A DNA stretch of 64,000 bases from Furcasterigmium furcatum (GCA_001599815.1 BCIA01000005.1:4100472-4164471); one strand, 5' to 3'; positions 23,880 to 35,437 are shown, counted from the first letter of the stretch. Notes: generated by a model from the letters alone, not told the origin. Program-made: numbers and translations.

Positions 23880-26800
23880 ATGGCTTCTTCTGCTCCCGAG
23901 CAGCCACAGAACGGCTCCGCGGTTGCACCCGCGACGGCTGACGTAGCCAGCCCCGCCGCCGCCAAATCCAATGCTCAACCACCGCCCGGCCAGTCTTTGA
24001 CCGGCAAACAGGAGCACTGTATGTTGTCCTCGCCCGCCCACGATGCGCACCCACGCATCACGGTCCCGGGCCTGCCCTCAGATGCGCAAGCTGACCCTCT
24101 CCCGCAGACCTCAAGCGAGAGCTTATCGCCGAACAGGTCAGGTACGAGGTGTCGGAGCTCAACTCCCCCACCGCCCTCAAGCGCTTCGGTGCCCCCTTCA
24201 AGTCCGACGTGGGCGAGGTCTCCCCCCTCGATTCTGAGCTTCCCATCCTGCGATACATCTTCGTCCACCATGTCCGCGACTTTCCCTTCCTCGACAAGGC
24301 CAAGGAGAAGGAGTTTTGGCAAGACAAGCTCCAGGTGGTAAGTCTCTCTCTCGGCCACGGTCCGAAACCAGCTGGCAGCGTGGCGGGCGGCGCTGACGGT
24401 GCATCCTCGTGCAGTTCCTCGAATCCTTCGCCACCAAGAACATCTCCTCCTCCGAGGACCGACTCGAAGAGACGAAGCGCCGCAAGCTGGCTATCAAATG
24501 CAAGAAGCTGGTCGAGCTGATGATGGTGTCGGGCGTTAAGACTTCCTCCGGCTTCGAGGAGCGCATCCGGTTTTCCGAGATCGAGGTCATCGACAGCAAC
24601 GCCATTGATACGGGCGTCATGCACACCCTTCCCGAAGGCAACTACATCAACAACTGGGACATCAATGTTGCGGGTGTGCATATCAGCACCGTCAAGCATA
24701 CCATTAGGCATCACAAGCATGCTGTAAGTGATTTCCCCGCCTTGGGTACCGTGAGAGCAGGGGGTTGACCCCGCCCTAGGAATTCCTGCTGCGCATCAAG
24801 AGGAAAGGGGAGCTCGAGTTCTTCGTCTCGCGCCGCTATGGCGACTTCAGCCGATTGCACAAGAGGCTGCGGCTGGAGCTCCCGGGCAAGATCCTCCCGG
24901 CGCTGCCCAAGAAGAACAAGTCCGACACGACAACAGGAGCAGGGTTTCTTTCTGGTATCACGGGCAGCAGCAGCAAGGATGACGACGCTTCCTCCTTCTC
25001 GTCTGTCTCGACGCAGATGACAAACCTCGCCATCGGTGCCTCAGACAGCACGCAGAATCTCACCGTGCAGGGTATGTTGATTGCCTCGTTGAGGAGAAAC
25101 CATGTCTAACAGGCAGCAGACCACAGGCGGCCGTCCTCAATCCGATCGATGGGCAGGAATTCCCCGCGCGCATCTGCTGAGGGGATTCGCAGCAGGAGCC
25201 CCGTCCCTTTCATGAGCAAGAAGAACGATCAGATCACCCTGGGACGTGAATCTCAGCGCGTTTCCCTGAGAGCCTTCATCCGTTCCCTTCTCGCCAATCC
25301 TCAGATCGCTCAGACCAAGGCAATGGAGGAGTTTCTCACCAAGGACCCCGTCACCCCGACCGACGCTGACGTGGATGACATCATGCGAAGAAAGGCCCTT
25401 GATGAACAGCGCATGGAGGAGCAGAAGAAGTTCTACGAGATCGCTAGGCAGCGAGCCGCTGAACTCGACATTTACATGGAAGAGTGAGTCCAACAGATCC
25501 CCTCGTGATATGTAAGGCAGCCCGCTGACAGACAGCGCCAGGTTCCGACGGGAAATCGTTGAGCGCAACGGCCTGACGATGCTCTTCAAGGAGATCAAGG
25601 AGAAGGAGACGATCGAGGACCTGAGCATCCAGTACCGAAAGTTTGCCGAATGGCTCAGGATCGAGATCGCCGCGACCATCTATCACTTGTTCCTTGCCGA
25701 GGACAACTCTCCAGAGCTCTTTGCCCAGGCAAAGAGGATCCATTCCCTCATCCCATACACTGTTATGAAGAACGTCATCAGGATAGCGAACCCCGCGGCT
25801 GTCATGTCTGGCGTCCTTGATATTTTCTTGGCCCAGCCTTTCGGCACGCGGTCGCTTATGCAGCGCATCTTCACTTTGACGCTCAACGACGGCATTCGCA
25901 GCTTCCAGAAGTCCATTGACGCTCTCGCGCTCAAGATTGAGGATGAGGCCTTGGTGTCCAAGCTGAAGCAGTACACTGAGTCAGAGGAGCACCTGAAGGT
26001 GGCCATTCGGGAGGAGGCTTTGGCGGAGGATGTTGACCTGATCGTCGCCATCCTGCGATCGGAGTACCTCGAACCTGCGCTCACCGGCGAGCAGATCGGC
26101 CGCCTTTACAACGCCTACGTCGCATTTAACAGCGCTGTTGAGAATGTCGACGAGGAGCTGAAGCAGGGCGCCCAGCTCTTCTCGTACCTGAAGCAGCTCC
26201 TCAAGCTGTACACTCGTCAGCACGATAAGGCCATGATGCTGCAGCTCATCGAGGAGCCCGTCACTCTCCAGCTCTTCCGCGACCTCTTCACCATCTTCTA
26301 CGAGCCTCTGGTTCGCGTGTACAAGTCCGCCAACGTCTACGACAGCGTCACCGACTTTGCCTATTTCATCGACGACATGATCCGGGTTGTGGAGAAGTGC
26401 CAGGAGCAGGATGCCTCGGCGGACCCGAACCAGACCGTGCAAAGCTTTATTGATCTTTGCCAGAGGCATGAGCACAACTTTTACAAGTTTGTTCATGAGG
26501 TCCATACCCACGACAACGGCTTGTTCGACCAGCTCATGGGCTGGATCGAGGGCATCCTGGATTTCCTGCGGACTGGCCCCACAAATGGCACGCTCAACAT
26601 CAACGCGCTGTTTGAGGGCGGCGCTAGCGCAGGGATCATCAACAAGGAGAAGGCTACAGAGGAGGTCAACAACCTCATCGCATGGCAGGAGTCCCGGAAG
26701 AAGTGGCACCATGACAAGACGCGTCAGAAGATGGCGGCCGAGGGAGTCGGCTCGACGGAGCTGATCCCCGGCGCCGGGGCGTTCAAATCTTCCGACTTTG

Positions 26801-27036
26801 GGCTGGACCAGATGGACCTGGAGGACATGGCGTACGACGACGGCAGCGAAGATGACGAGGAGGCGGCGGAGCGGGAGGACGAACTGGACCCGATCGCAGC
26901 AGAGCGGCAGCGCAGGGCGAAGAGGCGGGACCGGCTGCGTAGGACCGCTGGCGAGCCTACGAAGCCGGATATTGCGGAGGTGCACAAGCTTCAGGACAAC
27001 TTTTTGGTCATGCTGCGCGAGGTGCTAGCGGAATAG
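23880..27036 (+). CDS. PX-domain / DUF3818 lipid-binding protein, Lec1 (YPR097W) type
   Basis: Six exons (23880-24018, 24108-24337, 24415-24723, 24780-25071, 25120-25483, 25542-27036) give 942 aa. An N-terminal PX-associated region (YLKRELIAEQVRYEVSELNS) precedes the PX domain: FEERIRFSEIEVID, HHKHAEFLLRIKRKGELE, FFVSRRYGDFSRLHKRLRLE (the RRYGDF phosphoinositide-binding motif) and LPGKILPALPKKNKS. A Ser-rich insert follows, then the long helical DUF3818 domain (EWLRIEIAATIYHLFLAEDN through LINALFEGG-like region). The tail is acidic and then basic (EDDEEAAEREDELDPIAAER; KRRDRLRRT). The yeast homologue Lec1/YPR097W is a PX protein linked to lipid/ergosterol distribution. Membrane-bound via phosphoinositide is inference. 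Stop is TAG. Confidence 0.88.
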
Positions 27037-27570
27037 AGGCTGAGTGGGCGGCGGTCATGAACGAAGGCTCGACATACCAGCGTTGTTTCTTGATACCATG
27101 CCGGGAAGGGATCGGGAGGGCAGTACATGAGGATACCAGCAGCTCCGTTTTGTGAGCACCTGCATACATTGACGTTTTTCTGCGGACACTTTTTCGTCCT
27201 GTGCATCTTCTTTTGCGCGACGTTCGAGCTGAGGCTTTGAGACGGGGGATTGAATCTCGGCGAAAACTGACGGGAATGCCGAATCACGGGTGACGATGTG
27301 GCTTGGATATCGGAAGGCCTGTGGCTCAGTCCGGGTGGCGCACCGGCAACGACCGGCTAATCATAAATTCTGTGATTGGTCAGTCGTCACGAAGTAGGCC
27401 CCGGCCGAGAGCGACCGACAGCTTCGACTGCTGCGTCTTGAAATCATCGATCGAACCCGATTCCCCCGTACACTCCAATCTTTCCCGGCTCCCCCAACCG
27501 CCGTCTCGCCTCGATCCTCCTGCCCAACGCACCTGTTGATGCACCCAATTGAGCACAACATCAATTGACC
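27037..27570. promoter_or_regulatory. SDH1 promoter with inverted CCAAT box
   Basis: 534 bp between the Lec1-type gene and SDH1. An ATTGG (inverted CCAAT) at 27375-27379, about 190 bp before the SDH1 ATG, is a candidate site for the HAP/CBC complex that controls respiratory genes in fungi. No gene is seen. Confidence 0.4.
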
Positions 27571-29848
27571 ATGGCATCTTCAATGGTGATGCGGCGAATG
27601 GCCGCCGCGCCGAGCGTGAGTTGGAGCCCGCTGCCCCGTTGTCTTCCCGAGCCGAGGCGATGTTCTCGTGAGGTTTCGTCGGGTTGTGGTGACGGCTGCT
27701 GACGAGAACACAGTTTGCGCGCACCTCCAGACTTCAGACCAGGGCTTTCTCGTCCACACGGCCTGTTGGTGAGTGGTTACCATGACCCTCTGCTGCTCTC
27801 CTCCGCAAGCCTCGGCTAACCTGTGATCACCAGCCCGAGTTATCGCGAACCAGCCCCTCCGTGCGAAGGAGGCCTCGCCCTTCGTGAGCAACAAGTACAC
27901 CGTCATTGTACGTGCCGAATAACCTCTGCCGAATATACGGACGGTCGATTGACTCTTTGTAGGACCACGAGTACGATGCCCTCGTCGTCGGCGCCGGCGG
28001 TGCCGGTCTGCGTGCCGCCTTCGGTCTGGCGGAGGCTGGCTTCAACACTGCCTGTATCTCCAAGCTGTTCCCTACCCGATCCCACACCGTCGCCGCCCAG
28101 GGTGGCATCAACGCCGCTCTCGGCAACATGCACGAGGACGACTGGAGGTGGCACATGTACGATACCGTCAAGGGCTCGGACTGGCTCGGTGACCAGGACG
28201 CTATCCACTACATGACCAGGGAGGCTCCCCAGTCGATTGTCGAGCTCGAGAACTACGGCTGCCCCTTCTCCCGTACCGAGGACGGCAAGATGTGAGTGCA
28301 GCGCTCTGAAAGAAAGATGAATCAAGATCTGACATGGGTCTCTAGCTACCAGCGTGCCTTCGGTGGTCAGTCTCAGAAGTACGGCAAGGGTGGCCAGGCC
28401 TACCGTTGCTGCGCTGCCGCTGACAGAACCGGCCACGCCCTTCTGCACACTCTCTACGGCCAGTCTCTCCGCCACAACACCAACTACTTCATCGAGTACT
28501 TCGCCCTCGACCTGATCATGCAGGACGGCGAGTGCCGCGGTGTCCTGGCCTACAACCAGGAGGACGGCACCCTGCACCGTTTCCTCGCTAACCACACCGT
28601 TCTCGCCACCGGCGGTTACGGCCGTGCCTACTTCAGCTGCACTTCCGCCCACACCTGTACCGGTGACGGTATGGCCATGGTCGCCCGTGCCGGCCTCCCC
28701 AACCAGGATCTCGAGTTCGTCCAGTTCCACCCTACTGGTATCTACGGCGCCGGCTGCCTGATCACCGAGGGTTCCCGTGGTGAGGGTGGTTACCTCCTCA
28801 ACTCCGAGGGTGAGCGTTTCATGGAGCGTTACGCTCCTACCGCCAAGGATCTCGCGTCGCGCGACGTCGTCTCCCGCTCCATGACCATGGAGATCCGCGA
28901 GGGCCGTGGTGTCGGTCCCGAGAAGGACCACATCTACCTCCAGCTCAGCCACCTTCCCGCCGAGATCCTGCACGAGCGTCTGCCCGGTATCTCGGAGACC
29001 GCCGGTATCTTCGCCGGTGTCGACGTCACCAAGCAGCCCATCCCCGTCCTGCCCACCGTCCACTACAACATGGGCGGTATCCCCACGAGGTACACCGGTG
29101 AGGTCATCACCGTCGACGAGAGCGGCAACGACAAGGTCGTCCCCGGCCTGTTCGCCTGCGGTGAGGCCGCTTGCGTGTCCGTCCACGGCGCCAACCGTCT
29201 CGGCGCCAACTCCCTCCTCGATCTCGTCGTCTTCGGCCGTGCCGTCTCCCACACCATCCGTGACAAGTTCAGCCCCGGCGAGAAGCTCAAGCCCCTCGCC
29301 GCCGACGCCGCCGCCGACCACATCGAGGTCCTCGACCAGGTCCGCACCTCGGACGGCCCCAAGTCCACCGCCGAGATCCGCCTTGCCATGCAGAAGGCCA
29401 TGCAGACCGAGGTCTCCGTCTTCAGGACGCAGGAGTCCCTGGACGAGGGTGTCCGCCTGATGAAGGAGATCGACGCCTCGTTCCCCCAGGTCGGCATCAA
29501 GGACCGCAGCATGATCTGGAACTCTGACCTCGTCGAGACCCTCGAGCTGAGGAACCTGCTTACCTGCGCGTGAGTTCCCCCGCTCCTGCCGCTCCGAGAA
29601 AGCATCTGTACTGATGAAATGTGTCTAGCTCCCAAACCGCCACCTCCGCCGCCGCCCGCAAGGAGTCCCGTGGCGCCCACGCCCGCGAGGACTTCCCCGA
29701 CCGTGACGACGACAACTGGATGAAGCACACCCTGTCCTTCCAGAAGACGCCCCACGGCAAGGTCGACCTCAGCTACCGCGGCGTCATCGCCAACACGCTA
29801 GACGAGGCCGAGTGCAAGGCCGTGCCGCCGTTCAAGCGTGTGTACTAA
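27571..29848 (+). CDS. SDH1: succinate dehydrogenase flavoprotein subunit, mitochondrial
   Basis: Six exons (27571-27615, 27714-27768, 27834-27907, 27963-28291, 28346-29569, 29629-29848) give 648 aa. An Arg/Ser/Ala-rich mitochondrial presequence (MASSMVMRRMAAAPS, then RTSRLQTRAFSSTRPVAR) leads into the FAD Rossmann fold (DALVVGAGGAGLRAAFGL). His99 in RSHTVAAQGGI is the residue to which FAD is covalently attached. Substrate/catalytic regions include GGQSQKYGKGGQAYR, EFVQFHPTGIYGAGCL, SRDVVSRSM and HGANRLGANSLLDLVVFG. It forms complex II and oxidises succinate to fumarate in the TCA cycle and respiratory chain. The first two exons are very short, so the start depends on splicing. Codon use is strongly biased, as expected for high expression. 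Confidence 0.97.
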
Positions 29849-30865
29849 GCGCGCCGCGCGTCTCGTGTGGCTGTAATCGACGAGGAGGGGGAGAAAAAGC
29901 GCCACCCTGCCCCCCCGCCCCGCCCGTTGGGGGAGGATCTCATTTTTATACCAGGATGTCTGTGCGAGGCGGCTGGATGCCGCCGGTGGGAGGCGGCGAG
30001 GGAGGGGGTGAGATGTGGGAGTGGAGTGGAAACAACGTCATTTTGTCGCGGGTAGATGGCATTTGTATGTTAGGGTTTATGGGCATTGGCTCTGGTGTTG
30101 CCGTGTAGCAAGGAATGGAAACGTTAGAACAAGTGTGTCTGTCTTTGTTTGTGTGTTTGATGTGTGAGTTGTGTAAGTTGGCGGCGATGGGTGCTACAAG
30201 CAGCGTCCCTTGTTGAGCTCAGCTGACCTGACGCCATAGTGTGTTGGCAAACAGTTCAGACATTTATGTCCAGCGATATGATTGTCTTTCAGGGAGAATC
30301 TTTCTTAGCTTGAGGTGTTCTCCACGAGCTTGTAAATAGGGTACTCCCCTGTGTGCCTTTTTAAGACAGAGTTGACCGTCTTATAGCCAACCTATACTGT
30401 GTCACCCGCCCAACGTGCATCGGGCCCTTCCTACCCATGGCTGAAAGAGTTTAAAAGATCAACATGGATGCATTTTGTTACCGAATTGCTTTCTAGCTCA
30501 ATGCCAGTCTTGATAGTGTGAGTTGCGAATGACTGAGTCTTGTCACGTGCGGGTGACTCTATGCGACTGGTGAAAAGGAGTGACCCCTTTTCTGCACGCG
30601 TTCAGGCACCACTCCTCACCATGCGACTACACAGCGCGAGGACTTGCCTTAGGCGCGTAAATTCGTACAGTTCTCCCACTTTCTACTCGCACAACCCCCC
30701 TACTCGCGAGTTTCCACCTCCCACCTCTCCTCCAACGCCTGTTTTGCGCATATTGCAGCCCACAGCATCACCTCCCACCCACATCGATCACTGCGCGCAT
30801 TCACTATCCAGGGCTTCTTCGTCGATTAGTTATAGAATACGTCAAAGATCTTCCATCGGCTCAAT
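29849..30865. other. intergenic region
   Basis: 1.0 kb. The first 250 bp are G-rich and should be the SDH1 3' UTR; the T/G-rich stretch around 30130-30180 is a plausible polyadenylation zone. The last 200 bp are C/T-rich promoter-like sequence for the next gene. No gene seen. Confidence 0.4.
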
Positions 30866-33211
30866 ATGCGTCGTCTCAGGCATGTTTTCGGTGGCAGGGC
30901 CGCCCTTCCGCCTGTGCCCGAGGAGGTGGAGGGCCTTGAGGACGCCCCGGAACAGCCCGAACAGTCCGACCAGCATTATAGTACCCCCCGCGCAGAGAAA
31001 CACGAGCGACAGAAGTCTTCTCCTGATCTGGTGTCCAAGAGGGTTAAATCCAAGCACACGGAGACCCCTGAGGTTGCGTTCCACAACCAGAGTCTAGTTG
31101 ACATGGCCCGGATCGCCACTGAGTCTCTACAGCACTACAGCATCGCCAACAATATCAGGTACGTCTTCTCCGCTTATTATCCTCAATGTGCACCCTAAGG
31201 CCGCGAGGCTGCCTTAGTCAGAGCTTTCTGTGATCTTCTTCCAACTTTACGTCAACTCTTCTTCACGTCCACTGTCCCTCCACGTCAACTCCCCTTCATT
31301 TCAACTCTCTCTCACCTGAACCTTGATCCCTTCCACCAACAGCATAACTCTGTTTCTTCCAGTTTCTTCCAGTTTCTTCCAGACTCTTACTGATTACGCC
31401 TCTCTCCAGCTACGAGTATGAGAACCATCTCTACCCAGGCCCCATGGATCTCGTCGAAGAGGTAAGTTGCCCATCCGCACCACAACCCGTGGTTGCAAGT
31501 ATTGACGTTTCTTCAGGAAGAACCCGGCTACATGGCCAACAGAGATACCAACAGTCTCAATGAAGGCGATCTCGGTCAAGCTGCACCCTCCCCAGATACT
31601 GTCTTCCATCCCGCCATTGCCACAGTCTCCCTCGGAAAGCCAGGCTTGCACCCCCTTTCCCACAAGCTGGATGCCGCTGCCAAAAATGGTTTCCTCGCCA
31701 TCGAGCTCGGCTTCGAGGACCTCAAGGCACATGCCAACAAGCACGTCGGTTCATCCGAGCCGAACGATCTCATTCTCGCCTCTGCCCTCGTCAAGCGCCT
31801 CTGCGACTCTCTGGGCATCAAGATCGTCTCCCTCCAACACTTCGACCTCACCAACATTTTCCGTCCCGGAGAAATCCTTCAGCGAGTCAACGACCTGCAC
31901 CTCTGGCTGATCATCGCTCAAGTACTGGAGACCAACCTGATCGTCATCACCGCTGCCACTCTCCCTCATGGTCAACGCCCCGACATCATGCACACCCGAT
32001 CCATCGTCAACACCCTCAAGGTCCTGTCAGGTGTCGCCCTCGAGGACAACCCAGACATGGTCATTGGCTATCAGAACGCCTGCTACAGCGAGCGCGTTCA
32101 GAGCTGGCAGGATGCCCACCTCATCATTCGCATGGTCGGCCGCGACAATGTCAAGTTTATTCCCAACACCTTCCAGATCGCGGGCTCCGACTGGGCTGAA
32201 CCCGGCGATATCACAGGCATGCAGACCGACGCTTCCGAATAGTACGCGGCAAGCCTCAGTCAACTCGCCAGCACCATCCACGGCAACGATATCCCCCTCG
32301 TCCAGATCGCTGACGCCGCCCCCTTCACCCTGCCGCCTACCTACAACGAAGACGTCGACTCTCTCAACCTCCGCCAAACCTGGGCTCTCAAGGCCCAAAC
32401 ATTCCCCTTCCAGGGCTATCTTCCCATCAAGGATGCCCTCACGGCCCTCACCAACAGCCAGGACAAGGGAGGCGCCGGCTACAAAGGCTACATCTCCATC
32501 GAGGTGGCCAACTACAGAGACGTCCAGACGTACGACCCCGCCGACCACGTCGAGGAGAAGGCCGCCCGCGCCCGTCAAAGCTGGGAGACCATCGTCCACA
32601 AGATGGGCTGGTCGCAGGCCGCCCACGTCCAGCGCCCAGTCCGCAGCATGGACCTCCTCCGGGACATGATGGCGCGGCACAGCATCGAGAGGCGCGAGCC
32701 GGCCCCGCGCCCTCCCATTTTCGAGAACGGACCCCCCGCCTCCCCCCGACCCGGCAGCAGCACCTCGAGCTCCGTCGGCTGCCCCTCCCCGGTCGCCCCC
32801 GACCGCATCAACGTCCCCCGCCGCCAGGGGCACCCCGACCTGGCCCCCTCGCCCATGATGAACTCGTTTGCGGCGGCCCCGCCCCCTCGCCTGACGGAGG
32901 CGGACAGGGAGTGGGCGACGCCGGACTCCCGCCTGTTCGCCCCGGCGACGCTCTGCGCGTCCACCGCGTTCTACGATGTGGACGGCGCCGGGGTGGGCGA
33001 GAGAATCCTCGTGGCGGGCGGCGAGGCGGCCCGTCGCTGGAGGGAGCTCCAGGAGCGGCGGGCTGAGCTTGCGGACGTCCCCGTCCAGGACGTCCGCATG
33101 CTCGTGAAGAGGATCCGGAGGAAGCAGAAGGGGGAGGACGAGGAGAAGAAGGACGAGGAGGAGGGCGCGGCGTCGCCCACGGTGCGACACGTCAAGTCCA
33201 GCATGTTCTAG
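30866..33211 (+). CDS. 3-dehydroshikimate dehydratase-like protein with an in-frame TAG
   Basis: Three exons (30866-31158, 31410-31461, 31517-33211) form one continuous frame of 680 codons apart from a TAG at codon 357 (32240-32242). The middle is a sugar-isomerase/AP-endonuclease-2 TIM barrel like fungal 3-dehydroshikimate dehydratases: IATVSLGKPGLHPLSHKLDA, KIVSLQHFD, FIPNTFQIAG, LVQIADAAPF, YLPIKDAL and GYKGYISIEVANY. Motifs from both sides of the TAG belong to the same domain, so the stop splits it. The enzyme class converts dehydroshikimate to protocatechuate in quinate use. About 145 N-terminal and 200 C-terminal residues lie outside the barrel. Gln301 (GYQNACY) and Asn332 stand where I expect acidic metal ligands, so activity is doubtful. 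Either an editing/read-through gene or a pseudogene. An internal start at MANRDTNS is possible. Confidence 0.7.
31352..31382 (+). repeat. 10-bp tandem repeat x3 ending in CAG
   Basis: Three exact copies of gtttcttcca, each followed by g, lie inside intron 1 of the dehydratase-like gene, about 28 bp before the acceptor at 31408-31409. Each unit is a polypyrimidine tract plus CAG, so the intron carries several potential 3' splice sites. Confidence 0.85.
32231..32254 (+). repeat. predicted RNA hairpin holding the in-frame TAG
   Basis: Left arm GCTTCCG (32231-32237) pairs with CGG (32247-32249) and AAGC (32251-32254), with one bulged C at 32250. The 9-nt loop AATAGTACG contains the TAG (32240-32242). 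Confidence 0.6.
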
Positions 33212-33238
33212 GCATCTCCAGCCTAGAACATGCTGGAC
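33196..33238. repeat. perfect 18-bp inverted repeat over a stop codon
   Basis: Left arm GTCCAGCATGTTCTAGGC (33196-33213), 7-nt spacer atctcca, right arm GCCTAGAACATGCTGGAC (33221-33238). The arms are exactly complementary. The left arm contains the last codons and the TAG stop (33209-33211) of the dehydratase-like gene. The transcript would fold into a very stable hairpin at the start of the 3' UTR. Confidence 0.95.
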
Positions 33239-33255
33239 GGGGCCGGGGCCGGGGG
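33239..33255 (+). repeat. GGGGCC repeat / G-quadruplex-prone tract
   Basis: Two GGGGCC units followed by GGGGG, immediately after the 18-bp inverted repeat. Three G-runs of four or five bases are present, one short of a classical intramolecular quadruplex unless a further run takes part. Confidence 0.6.
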
Positions 33256-35437
33256 TTTGCTTTTGGAGTTTAGGACGTTCGGTTTGTTTAAGTAGTAGGA
33301 AAAGGACAATAAGAACACATCAGAACACAACTCTGCTTTCTTCTTGACGCGGGTGACCATTCCAAACCTTTTAATATGCTGGGAACAGAAGGCCCATAAT
33401 AAGATCCTCAGCCTGACCTCTTGATGGGTGTGTCTTGTCCATCATGTCACCCGCCTGCAGCTGCCTCACCGCCAATTCCTCATCATGTTAGGTTGTGAGG
33501 TCAAGCTCCGTAGGCCGGAAGACGGCCGTGTTATCCTATTTATGCCCATGTCTGAATATGTCGTGGTGAGCTTCGCTGATAAGGGGCGTCACGCCGTAGC
33601 CCCTCTCTTCGACCACTTGGAACCTGGGAGACATCGATAATTACTACTTACCTCTCGGCCTGAGTATTTAAGCCATGCTTGATATGGATGGTGGCCGGTC
33701 TTGATTTTCGAGCAGGGCCGGGTCTTACTGGGGACGGACTCGGGTGTGTGTTGCTGCCACTCCTTGGAGATATACAGCATGGCCTGGACGGTTGGCTCGT
33801 CCAGCTGTTGGGCCGGCGCGTACTGGTCCGGGTACCAGCGGCCCTGGGGCCAGAATTCTCTGAGCTTGTCGACGTTGCGGAGGAGGCGTAAATGCCGGTT
33901 CGAGATAGAACCGCCTATCTCCCTATCGAGATAGGCGCCGGTGGCGAGGACGTGATGGGACAGGGCCAGTGCAGACATCTGGGGTCGGTTGCTTGGAGCC
34001 ACATTATGGGCAACCCAGGTTCGGACATTGTTGCTGGTAGGTAGCTGTCGGTATGGGTATTTATTGATGAGATCCCAATGGTACCGTGTTACTAGACAAG
34101 GCCATATCTCGAAATCATAGGTTATCTCGTCGAGAGCATATAGAATAACCAGATACTAGCGGTTTAAATAGAGTACTCTACGTATGAAAGCCCCGGTAAG
34201 TAATTACTGATCAATAGTTATTAGTTGTGTCGCTTTTGTCGATGTTAAATATGGCGAGTCGCGCGACGTGCCGTGCGTGGCCTGCATCGGCCGCATCACC
34301 CGCTCCAAGGTCTCTGGCTGGTTTGCGCAGACCTCAATGGCGATGAGGACGCCACAGATGTCGACAAAACGGTAGCCCAGGCCGGTTTCGACGCGGCCTC
34401 TCTGCTCGCCAAGACCACCCTGAAGGCGGCAAAGGCATCGTCGAGTAAATAAACATCTCCCCGACCAACCTCAACAAGGCTAACCCCACGGAGGCCAGCA
34501 CATATGTGAGCCATACCGGATCGACGTACGGTATACACCAGGCAAGATCAACCTGGTGCCGGACATACTGTCCCGGCGAGACCCGGAGGAGACGGGGGCG
34601 TGCTTGGTAGCCCGCTTCATCTGTGGATTTTGCGAAGTTGTGATCTGACCTGTGGTGGTGGTGTGGTTTCGTTGGTTGAGACGCTGTCCCTAGGAAAAGA
34701 TCCTCCTGGTATCGCCCTCAACCCACCCCCTTTGGGTCTTGTCGGAAACCCCATGTGGATCTCATCGTAAAAGGACCATCCCTCCGGCCTGTCGCTGAAA
34801 AGAAGGTAGCGGGTGGCCTCAACGAGGGCCGTAGGGAGATGGCTGGCAAGAGGGCGATCTGGGACGCCTCGATGAGGACACCATTCTGCAGTTCTGAGGA
34901 GTACAGAAAGAGTGGCGTGCTTTCTCTTGACTTGGCCATGGTTACAGGTTCTGAGCTCGTGGATTTGGTGCCTGCCACCTTGTCCGTGAGGGAAAGGAAC
35001 TGCCCGCTCTATGGAAAGCGGAAGAAAATAAATGTCATCTCGGAAAGCAGATGAGTTTATAGGTATAGATGTCTAGTCGGGGTGATCTGATGTCATGCTA
35101 CGGCCACATGGAGCTTGAAGTCAGAGGCCGAGAATCATGTCAAAACATTCATTATCAAACGCTGGAGGCGGATGGTCAAGTGCCTCGAGGTCGGCATCGA
35201 CTTTGAACAAGGACGAACTGGGTTCAACGGCCCTTCATGGCATGAAATTAGACTATGTGGGAATCAAACCTAACTCCATGTAAGACAAGACTGGCTAATG
35301 CTTCACTCTCGCTGAGGCTGTCATAATCCATCGTCATCATCGGGACCAGGTCCCCGGCGAACACACCACGCCGACCGGCCTGATCCTCCCTGCATCGCCC
35401 AACATGCCCTCGTCACTTCGTCACTCATCACAGCGCA
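33256..35437. other. gene-poor, AT-richer stretch with element relics
   Basis: 2.2 kb without a convincing gene, visibly richer in A/T around 34040-34260. It contains a small inverted repeat (gcctatct at 33917-33924 / agataggc at 33933-33940), a minus-strand frame of 137 codons at 33589-34002 that I cannot place, and a Ty3/gypsy relic near 34.5 kb. The rest looks like decayed sequence plus the 3' flank of the GRF protein gene. Confidence 0.45.
34508..34645 (+). mobile_element. Ty3/gypsy retrotransposon relic (RNase H end)
   Basis: The plus-strand frame at 34508-34645 reads EPYRIDVRYTPGKINLVPD followed by ILSRRDPEE. The pattern RYTPGKxNxVPDxLSRR is typical of the end of the RNase H domain in Ty3/gypsy polyproteins. 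The frame is closed by stops on both sides and no reverse transcriptase, integrase or LTRs are recognisable nearby, so this is a dead fragment. Confidence 0.6.

Noticed and set aside
27903..29321. Minus-strand frame of 472 codons opposite SDH1
   Set aside because: A shadow of strongly biased SDH1 codons; its Gly/Val/Asp-rich translation is the usual antisense artefact.
33589..34002. Minus-strand frame of 137 codons that could be a gene
   Set aside because: No recognised domain, no convincing splice partners, and it sits in the gene-poor relic region; at best a decayed fragment.
35255..35310. Possible minus-strand tRNA (sequence like a T-loop, GGTTTGATTCC)
   Set aside because: The flanking bases do not form a T-stem or acceptor stem and no A-box fits upstream.
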